Below, piece after piece: positions 57,787 to 64,000 of a DNA stretch of 64,000 nucleotides (positions within the stretch are counted from its first letter, which is position 1; each line of letters begins with the position of its first letter). A program made the position numbers and the translations under genes. The notes below the pieces were generated by a model. It worked only from the letters and a program-made list of their open reading frames with translations, had not been told where the DNA came from and made no database searches. The stretch lies in contig NZ_SPMY01000017.1 of the NCBI RefSeq assembly GCF_012939955.1, forward strand, positions 1-64,000, read 5' to 3'. The DNA comes from Candidatus Accumulibacter phosphatis. Its GTDB lineage: Bacteria > Pseudomonadota > Gammaproteobacteria > Burkholderiales > Rhodocyclaceae.

Positions 57787-58437
57787 TCAGCGCGCTGGCA
57801 AGTTCTCCAAGGGGATCGGCGCTGGCGGCGGAGCGGCTGCGGGAGCGTCGTTCTGCGGGAAGAATATCGGCGCTGCTGGCAAGGACGGCAGCGCCGGGAT
57901 AGCGGCCGGTGGCAGGCCGCCCTGGGCCGGGATCGCGCCGCTTGCCGGGGCCAGCGACCGGGTGATAAACACCCATTCTGAATAGTGCGCAGCCTCCTCG
58001 AAAGACTCGTTCTCCAGTTCGAACTCGGCGATCTTGATGGGTTTCGCGTTCGAGAGACTGTGCACACCCATGATTCCGCCGCCCGGCGCGCCGACCAGGC
58101 CCCACTCGTTCTTGCCGGTAATCGGGTCCGGATAGAGTTGCCGCAAGTGCCGGCGCACGCCTGGATAGCGCGGGTCCTTGAGCAGTTCGGCGAGGGCGCC
58201 CGGGTAGCGGCGGTCGCCAGCCGGGCTGCTGTTCAGATAACTGGCAAGCGCCTGCCGATACGCAGCCCCCACTTCGAGCAGCCGCTGCTCGGCCTCACGC
58301 CGCTGCACGATGCTGCCGAGGGTCAAGGTGGCGCTCGTCGCCAGCGCCAGGATGGCGACCAGAATCAGCAGCCCGAGGTAAGTGAAGCCGGCCTCGCAGC
58401 GGCCGGCGCAAGCGCGGCAAAAACGATCGCCGCGCAT
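57787..58437 (-). CDS. Type II/IV pseudopilin with proline/alanine-rich tail
   Basis: 216 residues. Prepilin processing site in CEAG-FTYLGLLILVAILALA: the residue after Gly is Phe but Glu+5 is missing (Gly there). PDPITGKNEWGLV is the GspG-like end motif. The C-terminal ~55 residues are Pro/Ala-rich. It is the last of the operon. It may be a minor pilin of a MSHA-like or type II secretion machine. Confidence 0.85.
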   Translation of the reverse strand: MRGDRFCRACAGRCEAGFTYLGLLILVAILALATSATLTLGSIVQRREAEQRLLEVGAAYRQALASYLNSSPAGDRRYPGALAELLKDPRYPGVRRHLRQLYPDPITGKNEWGLVGAPGGGIMGVHSLSNAKPIKIAEFELENESFEEAAHYSEWVFITRSLAPASGAIPAQGGLPPAAIPALPSLPAAPIFFPQNDAPAAAPPPAPIPLENLPAR

Positions 58438-58439
58438 GG

Positions 58440-58838
58440 CTACAGTTCGGTAAACGGCTGGCCGTCCCGGGTGGCGCCGTCGGCGCCGCTCTTGAGGTCA
58501 TAGACACGGCCTCCGACGCCAGCCGAATCGGGCGCAATCAGCAGCCAGGTAGTCGAACTACCGGTAATCGGATCGTAGGGCAGCGCGCGTAGATATTTTT
58601 CGCTGACCAGCTCGTCGAGGCTTTCGGGATAGCGCCCCTTGTCAGCGTAGAACTTGTCGATCGTCTCGCGCACCAGGTGCAGATTCTCGCGCAGCACCGC
58701 TTCTTTCGCGACATCGATGCTGTTGAAGTATCTCGGCACGGCCAGGGTGAGCAGCAGGGCGATGATCGACAGCACGACCAGCAGCTCGATAAGCGTAAAA
58801 CCCTGCCCGCGCAGGCGAGGCCTGGCGCGATTCACCAT
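58440..58838 (-). CDS. GspG-like pseudopilin
   Basis: 132 residues. Canonical prepilin signal RGQG-FTLIELLVVLSIIALL with Glu+5. The short, GspG-type C-terminus ends in LPYDPITGSSTTW and VYDLKSGADG. This is probably the major pseudopilin of the apparatus. It overlaps the upstream pilin gene by 7 bases. Confidence 0.93.
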   Translation of the reverse strand: MVNRARPRLRGQGFTLIELLVVLSIIALLLTLAVPRYFNSIDVAKEAVLRENLHLVRETIDKFYADKGRYPESLDELVSEKYLRALPYDPITGSSTTWLLIAPDSAGVGGRVYDLKSGADGATRDGQPFTEL

Positions 58839-59383
58839 TGCCGGTAGGGCACGCCGTTCAAACCGACGCCTTTTGATCTGGAGTACACGTCGTACACGTC
58901 GTCGCCCTCGCTCGGGTTATCGGGTTCGCTGGTGTAAGCGCGTTTGGCCCAGGTATCGGCTGGCTGCGCCCGGCTATCCGGATGCAGCGGATCGCGCGGA
59001 ATCCGCCGCAGGAAGTAAATTTTCCGCTGCTTGGGGTCGCGCAAATCCACTTCTCCCGCGAGCAAAACCTGCAGATTCGCCGGATAACCGCTGTCGCTCA
59101 CCGCCGTCCTGATACGACCTTCGTCACCGGCCTTCTTGTACTGATCGATGGCAGAGCGCAGTTCACGCAGTGCGAGTCTGAGCTCCTGCTCCTTGGCGCG
59201 CTGAACGGCAGTCTGCGCCACCGGCACGACGACCCCTGCCAGCACGGCAACAATGGCCAGGGTGATCAGCAGTTCTAGCAGCGAGAAACCATCGCCACGA
59301 CCCACTGCACCCACGCCACCGCCGGTGGCACCGATCCTACGCCAGGAAATCGTCGCCCGAGGTCGGGCCAATCCGCTCATCAT
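58832..59383 (-). CDS. GspG/H-like pseudopilin
   Basis: 183 residues. Prepilin site RGDG-FSLLELLITLAIVAVLA with Glu+5; a 33-residue pre-sequence is long for the class. C-terminus has IPRDPLHPDSRAQPADTW and DDVYDVYSRSKG, the GspG Ca-site type region. It starts 3 bases after the secretin gene stop. Confidence 0.92.
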   Translation of the reverse strand: MMSGLARPRATISWRRIGATGGGVGAVGRGDGFSLLELLITLAIVAVLAGVVVPVAQTAVQRAKEQELRLALRELRSAIDQYKKAGDEGRIRTAVSDSGYPANLQVLLAGEVDLRDPKQRKIYFLRRIPRDPLHPDSRAQPADTWAKRAYTSEPDNPSEGDDVYDVYSRSKGVGLNGVPYRQW

Positions 59384-59386
59384 TGC

Positions 59387-61816
59387 TCACTGGACAACGG
59401 TCAACGGGTGCGCCGGCGGCAGCTTGGCCTTGATCGCCGAGCCGCCTGAGCCAACCGGGGCGATGGTAATCAGCTCGATCTTCGCGTCACCGGGCGCCAC
59501 GGCACGGAAATTGAGCGTCGCCACCACGTCCTGCAAGGTCGCGCCGCCGGCACCCGAACGGGTCCCGGTAATCAGCACCTGTCCACCGGGATCGACGCGA
59601 TAGGTGAAGCTGGTCTCGCCGCCATTCTGGCGGAGGAAGCCCCCCTCGCTGACGTCGGCGACCTGCACCACGCGCGGATCGAAAGCGATCGCCAGCGGCA
59701 GGCTGACCACCGGCTGATCTGCCTGCATGACCAGCTGCAAGGAAAAGCTGTCACCGGTGCCGAGCTGCGTCGGGCCCTGCCAGAGCAGCTGCGCTCCAGC
59801 ACCCGAGGCGACCGCCGCCTGGGCGGTCTCCGCGGTCTGGGCATCCTGAGCCGTCAGGACGCCTGCGGAATTGGCCGCCGACACCGGCTGAGCGCCGCTG
59901 GAAGCCGCCGTCTCGGCCGGGTAATTGCCTGGCGCTCGGCTCCTGGCACCGCTGGCACCCGCCGACAGGCCCACCAGGCTCAACGGCGAACCGCTAGGGG
60001 CGGCCACGCCCGAGGCACTGGCCAATGCCGCTCCCCGAGCAGCCGGCCGGCTGCGGAAGTTGCTCTCGGTGCCGCCATCGAACTCGGCAAGATAGGCCTC
60101 CGGGCGCTGGATGTTGCGCAGCACCCGGGGAGTGATGGAGAGCACGATCTCGGTCTTGATTCCCTCCTCGCGATGCCCTCCGAACAATCGACCGAGCACC
60201 GGAATATCCCCCAGGAAGGGCACCTTGTCGGCAGTCCGGCGGTCTTCGTCGCTGATCAAACCGGCGAGCAACTGGTTCTCGCCGTCTTTGAGACGCAGGA
60301 CGCTGGTCGCCGTGCGCGTGCCGATGCGATAGGCAACAGTCCCCGATTTGGTCTCCACCTGATCAATGATGTTGCTGACCTCGAGGGTCACTTTGATGGC
60401 CACTTCGTTGTCCAGGTAAATCGTTGGTTCGATGTCCAGCTTGAGCCCGACATCGATGTAAGTAATCGACTCGGAGACAAAGCCTGTCGAAGTAGCCGTC
60501 GAGGTGATGTTGGGCACGCGTTCGCCAATCAGAATCTTGGCTTTCTCGCGGTTGCGCGCGCGAATCCGCGGGTTGGCCAGCAGGTTGACGTCGGAATCGG
60601 CCTGGTTGGCGCTAATAATGACCGGGCCGACGGTAGCCCCAATGGTCGACGAGTTGAGATTGCGCAGATCGTTCAGGGTCAGCTGGCCACCATCGGCCGA
60701 CGGCAGCGGGGTCAGCGCCAGGTTGTTCGGCCAGTTGACCCCCAGGTCGCGAAGACGGGAGCGTTTGACCTCAAGGATCTCCACTTCGAGCATCACCTCG
60801 GGCTCCGGCACGTCCTGCAAGGCAACCAGTTTCTCGGCGACGCGAACCGCTTCCGGGCTGTCACGAATCATCAGCAGATTCAGTTTCTCGTCGACCACGA
60901 TATCCCGGCTCTTGAGGATCGTCTTCAAGGTAGTGGCGACGGTCTTGGCGTCCGAATTCGCCAGATAGAAGGTCCTCACCGTCAAGGCCTGGTAGTCGCG
61001 CTGTTTGAGCGGGGTGTTCGGATAGATCAGGATGGAGTTGCCATCGAGGACGCGCTGCTCGAGCTGGTTGGTCAGCAGCACCAGGTTGATCGCTGCCTCG
61101 ATGGTACTGTTGCGCAGGAAGATGGTGACCTTCTGATCGGCGCGCAAATCCTTGTCGAAAACGAAGTTCAGCCCCGAGGTACGCGAAATCACTTCGAAAA
61201 CAGTTTTTAGCGGCGTGTCCTTGAACTCGATGCTGATCGGCTTGCGGTAGGCCACCGCCAGCACCGATTCCTTGACGACGCGCGCAGCGCTGGCTTCCAT
61301 AATGCGCTGCAAATCCAGCGCACGCGGGTGCTGCGGGTTGGCCGCGAGAATCGTGCGCAGACTGGCCAGCGCCGCTTCGCCGTCGGCCCGGCTCCAGGCG
61401 GCCAGCGCTTCGCTGTAGAGAATGTCATGCCGACGCGCAGCAGCCACCAACTGCAGCCCGGTGAGCGCCCGCTCATTACCCGCTTGCAGCACCAGTGCAC
61501 GCCGAAAAGCGCCATCGGCGGCCTCGTAACGGGCCTCCGCCAGGGCGCGTTCGCCGACCTCCAGGCTGGCCTTGACGTAGCGTTCCTGCGCCCGTGCGTA
61601 GGCGATGCGATACTCCGCAGAACCCGGTTCAAGCTTGATCGCCTCCTGAATTCTGGCCAGCCCGGCGTCGACCTGTTCAGCGGCCAACAGCTCCTGCCCC
61701 TCGGTATACGCCGTCTGCGCAGCGCAACCGGCCAGCATCAGGGCCGCGGCGACGCTCAGGCAGCAATGCCGCCAGCCTGCCGGTACAGCGCGCATACCCG
61801 GCCTCTCCTTGCTCAC
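59387..61816 (-). CDS. Secretin lipoprotein (GspD/MshL type) with C-terminal cohesin-like domain
   Basis: 809 residues from a GTG at 61816. Lipobox ALMLAGC, then TPR-like helices (~35-185), an STN/secretin-N region (SIEFKDTPLKTVFEVISRTS, VDEKLNLLMIRDSPEAVRVA) and the secretin barrel (VPNITSTATSTG, GLISDEDRRTADKVPFLGDI, PVLGRLFGG, EIVLSITPRVL). After a Ser/Ala linker (~590-690), the last ~110 residues form a beta-sandwich with FSLQLVMQADQPVVSLPLAI, AFDPRVVQV and FRAVAPGDAKIELI, like cohesin-type domains. It is the outer-membrane channel. Confidence 0.93.
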   Translation of the reverse strand: MSKERPGMRAVPAGWRHCCLSVAAALMLAGCAAQTAYTEGQELLAAEQVDAGLARIQEAIKLEPGSAEYRIAYARAQERYVKASLEVGERALAEARYEAADGAFRRALVLQAGNERALTGLQLVAAARRHDILYSEALAAWSRADGEAALASLRTILAANPQHPRALDLQRIMEASAARVVKESVLAVAYRKPISIEFKDTPLKTVFEVISRTSGLNFVFDKDLRADQKVTIFLRNSTIEAAINLVLLTNQLEQRVLDGNSILIYPNTPLKQRDYQALTVRTFYLANSDAKTVATTLKTILKSRDIVVDEKLNLLMIRDSPEAVRVAEKLVALQDVPEPEVMLEVEILEVKRSRLRDLGVNWPNNLALTPLPSADGGQLTLNDLRNLNSSTIGATVGPVIISANQADSDVNLLANPRIRARNREKAKILIGERVPNITSTATSTGFVSESITYIDVGLKLDIEPTIYLDNEVAIKVTLEVSNIIDQVETKSGTVAYRIGTRTATSVLRLKDGENQLLAGLISDEDRRTADKVPFLGDIPVLGRLFGGHREEGIKTEIVLSITPRVLRNIQRPEAYLAEFDGGTESNFRSRPAARGAALASASGVAAPSGSPLSLVGLSAGASGARSRAPGNYPAETAASSGAQPVSAANSAGVLTAQDAQTAETAQAAVASGAGAQLLWQGPTQLGTGDSFSLQLVMQADQPVVSLPLAIAFDPRVVQVADVSEGGFLRQNGGETSFTYRVDPGGQVLITGTRSGAGGATLQDVVATLNFRAVAPGDAKIELITIAPVGSGGSAIKAKLPPAHPLTVVQ

Positions 61817-62409
61817 TATGGCGATCCTCCGATCGATATGCTCTGTGCCTGCTTCAGCGGCAGGTAGATCAAGGTCAGTGTGGACGGGGCAATCGCCTTG
61901 ACCTGGTAGTCTCGTTCAAGCCTCGTCCCCTCGTGAACAATGAACACCTGTTCGCCGCGTGCGAGGTAAGCCTCCCAGCGCCCCGCTTCGAATTTGTTGC
62001 CAAGGTACAGGAAGGGGGGCGGCGGTGCCATTGGTGCGAGTGTTCTTGCGGATGTTGCCGAGGTCACGGGCATCGCCGGGGGCAGCGGCGCCCAGCTTAG
62101 CGACGGAAACAGATCGCGACTTGCACGCTCATCAGTGGCACCGGGAATCAGTTGCGCGCGCGGAATCAGGGCCGCGATTTCCAACGTCGCGGCGGCATTG
62201 CCGGCGCGCGTCGGTGACAGCGCCGAGCGACTGTCGACCGGCCTGCGGGCGGCAAGCCTGCTGTCGGCATTCGGCGCGGACGCTGCGCGCGGCGAAGTCG
62301 GCGCAACGACTTCGCCGCGCGAGCTGTCCGACGGCGTCTTGTCGCCAAACAGCGCCAGCCAGGCAGCAAGCAGCAACAGGGCAAGGAGCAGCAAGCGACG
62401 CCGGTTCAT
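61816..62409 (-). CDS. PilP/GspC-like inner-membrane protein
   Basis: 197 residues. One N-terminal helix (RRLLLLALLLLAAWLALFGD), a long low-complexity stretch, and a small C-terminal domain (PPPFLYLGNKFEAGRWEAYL, ARGEQVFIVHEGTRLERDY) resembling the beta domains of PilP/GspC that contact secretins. Its stop shares one base with the secretin GTG. Assignment rests on position and shape. Confidence 0.75.
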   Translation of the reverse strand: MNRRRLLLLALLLLAAWLALFGDKTPSDSSRGEVVAPTSPRAASAPNADSRLAARRPVDSRSALSPTRAGNAAATLEIAALIPRAQLIPGATDERASRDLFPSLSWAPLPPAMPVTSATSARTLAPMAPPPPFLYLGNKFEAGRWEAYLARGEQVFIVHEGTRLERDYQVKAIAPSTLTLIYLPLKQAQSISIGGSP

Positions 62410-63041
62410 CGAGGCACCTCATCGGCGCGCTCCGCCGCGTCCGCACCGAGCACGCCAACGCCCTCTGTCGGCCGCGCCCGATGATGCCAGATGGTCAGGC
62501 TGACCCTGGCCTCGACCTCGTTGCGAGCAATTTCATCGCGCTTGAATCCCAGTTCATCGACCGCAATGAAGGCCTGCGTGGCCAGGATCTCTTCAATCCA
62601 GCGGCGAATATCGGCGTAGCGCCCACGCACCGGCACGATCATCTGCAGGGTGTCAGCTTGCGCCTGCAGGTCACGGCCACGCTGATACTCGGCGCGCGTG
62701 CTCAGCAACTGATGACTGGCCACCAGGTCGAGCACCGCCTGGATACTGGCGAGAACCTGACTTTCTTCGGCGAGAACCTCCTGAAACGCCTGGTAGTGGC
62801 GTTCGGAGGCCGATTCCGGCGCTCCCGGCGGCGGCTCGCCGTTCGCCGCGCGCGCCTGCAAGGCGCGCAGACTGCCCTGCGCCGCCGCCAGCTCGGCGTG
62901 CAGCGCCGGCAGGAGTGTTGCGGCCAGTACAAGCAGCAAGCAGAAGCTCAGCGCCAGAAGCAGCCACCACGGTCCATGCCGGTGCAAGCCAATCTCGGCG
63001 CTCAGGCGCAAGCGGTCGACCAGCAGCGAGATGCGCTTCAC
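62406..63041 (-). CDS. PilO/GspM-like assembly protein
   Basis: 211 residues from a GTG at 63041. A basic N-terminus, one helix (WWLLLALSFCLLLVLAATLL), a coiled-coil (LHAELAAAQGSLRALQARAA) and a ferredoxin-like C-terminus (IRRWIEEILATQAFIAVDEL) fit PilO/GspM. It overlaps both neighbours by 4 bases and should pair with the PilN-like protein. Confidence 0.78.
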   Translation of the reverse strand: MKRISLLVDRLRLSAEIGLHRHGPWWLLLALSFCLLLVLAATLLPALHAELAAAQGSLRALQARAANGEPPPGAPESASERHYQAFQEVLAEESQVLASIQAVLDLVASHQLLSTRAEYQRGRDLQAQADTLQMIVPVRGRYADIRRWIEEILATQAFIAVDELGFKRDEIARNEVEARVSLTIWHHRARPTEGVGVLGADAAERADEVPR

Positions 63042-63643
63042 CGGAGCTCCCGGGGACGCGCCTGCGGCGTCGCGCGGTCGCTGGCCGGGCCCTTGCCTGG
63101 CGTATCGTCGAACAGCGCCTCGAAGCTGAAGCGCAGCGGCCGGTTGGGGTCCTTGTCGTTGATTTCCTGTTTGCTCACCAGCGCCCGGGAAAAAGGTGCG
63201 GCCGCCCCCAACGCGGCCAGGTAGTCGAGCATCGTCTGGTGATCCATCGCTTCGGCGACCCCCTTGACCAGGCGCCGCTGGTTATCCGGCTCGATCTGCA
63301 GCAACGCGATGTCGGCGCGGGCCACGCTCTCGAAAGCGTCGAGCAGCGCCGGCCACGGCGTATTCAGTTGCCCGATGGCGCCGTTGACGGCCAGTACCTG
63401 CGCGGCGGACAAGAACAGCGGCGGTCGCGGCGGCGGCGTATGGGCGGCAATTTCCCGGCCGGCCCGAACGATCGCCTGCGCACTTTCAGCGCGCTGCCGT
63501 TCGAGCTGTAGCACTTGCCAGGCCAGCGCTGCGGCAGCCAGCACCGCCACCCCGCCAAGGGCAATCAGAATCGCCCGACTGCGCGTGGCCAGGGGCTGCT
63601 GCCAGGGCGGACGAACGACGAAATCGATGTTCAGGGGCTTCAT
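63038..63643 (-). CDS. PilN-like assembly protein
   Basis: 201 residues from the ATG at 63643 (MKPLNIDFVVRPPWQQP), which carries the N-terminal peptide expected to bind a PilM-like ATPase. One helix (AILIALGGVAVLAAAALAWQ) then coiled-coil and a ferredoxin-like domain (LDAFESVARADIALLQIEPD). The longer frame reading to 63976 is not coding. Overlaps neighbours by 4 bases on both sides. Confidence 0.82.
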   Translation of the reverse strand: MKPLNIDFVVRPPWQQPLATRSRAILIALGGVAVLAAAALAWQVLQLERQRAESAQAIVRAGREIAAHTPPPRPPLFLSAAQVLAVNGAIGQLNTPWPALLDAFESVARADIALLQIEPDNQRRLVKGVAEAMDHQTMLDYLAALGAAAPFSRALVSKQEINDKDPNRPLRFSFEALFDDTPGKGPASDRATPQARPRELR

Positions 63644-64000
63644 GACCGCCTCCCGGCAAGCGCCAGCTGTGTGGCTGCCGAGCCTCCGCCGCCAGGCAGG
63701 CGAATCGTCCGCGACTCGAGGCCGGCCATGCGGCTTGCTAGTGGCAGCCAGTCGGCCGCGCCCGCCCACAACAGCGACTGCTGTTTGCCGCTCGCACCCT
63801 GATCCGGGCTGCGCAGGCGTTCCTGGGCCAACAGGGTTTCCAGGGCGGCGAAATCCGGGACGCTGGGCAAGAGCACGCTGCGCGTACTTGCCACCTGGTC
63901 GTTGCAGATATAGAGCAAACTCAGCCTCTGCCCGAAGCCGACCAGCAAGCAGCCGTCGCTCGGAATCGATGCGCACAGGCGATTGCAGACGCGGACCAGG
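63640..64000 (-). CDS. PilM/MshI-like protein, 3' end (runs off the right edge)
   Basis: At least 119 C-terminal residues, reading LVRVCNRLCASIPSDGCLLV, GFGQRLSLLYICNDQVAST and LLWAGAADWLPLASRMAGLE. The hydrophobic strand pattern and position before a PilN-like gene suggest the actin-like PilM/MshI subunit, but no nucleotide motif is within view. The start lies outside the window. Confidence 0.6.
   Translation of the reverse strand, partial: LVRVCNRLCASIPSDGCLLVGFGQRLSLLYICNDQVASTRSVLLPSVPDFAALETLLAQERLRSPDQGASGKQQSLLWAGAADWLPLASRMAGLESRTIRLPGGGGSAATQLALAGRRS

Noticed and set aside
63643-63976. N-terminal extension of the PilN-like protein
   Set aside because: It runs antiparallel to nothing but in a different frame over the PilM-like gene, whose own frame is the coding one; the ATG at 63643 overlaps that gene's stop by 4 bases.

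Overview
The window is high-GC bacterial DNA of betaproteobacterial character. The inference rests on gene content: YaeQ, ZapE, a MocR regulator next to DUF2917, an MSHA/type II-like pilus operon and many PAS/GAF/GGDEF signalling proteins. A Rhodocyclales (Accumulibacter-like) source is my best guess, but no rRNA or other strict marker is present.

Layout. 1-5659 (-): the first ~1886 codons of a giant secreted repeat adhesin that runs off the left edge. 6064-11052: an EamA exporter, then on the minus strand a polar amino-acid ABC operon (binding protein with a frameshift, permease, ATPase) followed by an NSS sodium symporter. 11115-20970 (-): a dense signalling cluster in transcription order: CHASE/PAS hybrid kinase with two receivers, lone receiver, Hpt protein, 27-codon overlapping ORF, REC-PAS-GAF-HisKA_3 kinase, LuxR-type regulator, lone receiver and a PAS-GAF-PAS-GGDEF-EAL enzyme. 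Most junctions overlap by 4-11 bases. 21250-28215: yaeQ, the divergent DUF2917/MocR pair, metY, a PAS protein with a degenerate GGDEF domain, and zapE. 28617-31945 (-): queD and a probable DUF1538 membrane protein / PII-like / CBS / unknown operon. 32347-43532: CoA-transferase (frameshift), TPR protein, GntP-like permease (frameshift) with an SBP_bac_3 protein, DOMON-like protein, NamZ-type muramidase, DNA polymerase IV, a HEPN/nucleotidyltransferase pair and an aldo-keto reductase.

43533-51300 mixes intact genes (sorbosone dehydrogenase-like, lipoprotein, yghU, LysR, DUF457 hydrolase, tRNA-Lys with an excellent promoter and terminator) with gene remnants: PNPOx/reductase, PNPOx-like, acetoin/pyruvate dehydrogenase E1 and perhaps HsdR. 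51294-57774 holds a His-rich-tailed EamA transporter, DUF411, DUF6155-like, GAF, a small lipoprotein, an acyltransferase overlapping an LpxH-type phosphatase, and a SixA-like protein whose catalytic His is Asn. 57787-64000 (-) is a tightly overlapping pilus/secretion operon (PilM-, PilN-, PilO-, PilP-like, a secretin with a probable cohesin-type tail, three pseudopilins) that enters from the right edge.

The most unusual unexplained structure is a family of three 159-bp palindromic elements (21948-22106, 24260-24418, 35543-35701) with 8-bp terminal inverted repeats, all placed at gene 3' ends. A second intergenic family, with a GTGAGTCGC...GCGACTTTCAC hairpin, has four copies. Three otherwise well-conserved genes carry single frameshifts, so either recent decay or assembly error is possible.
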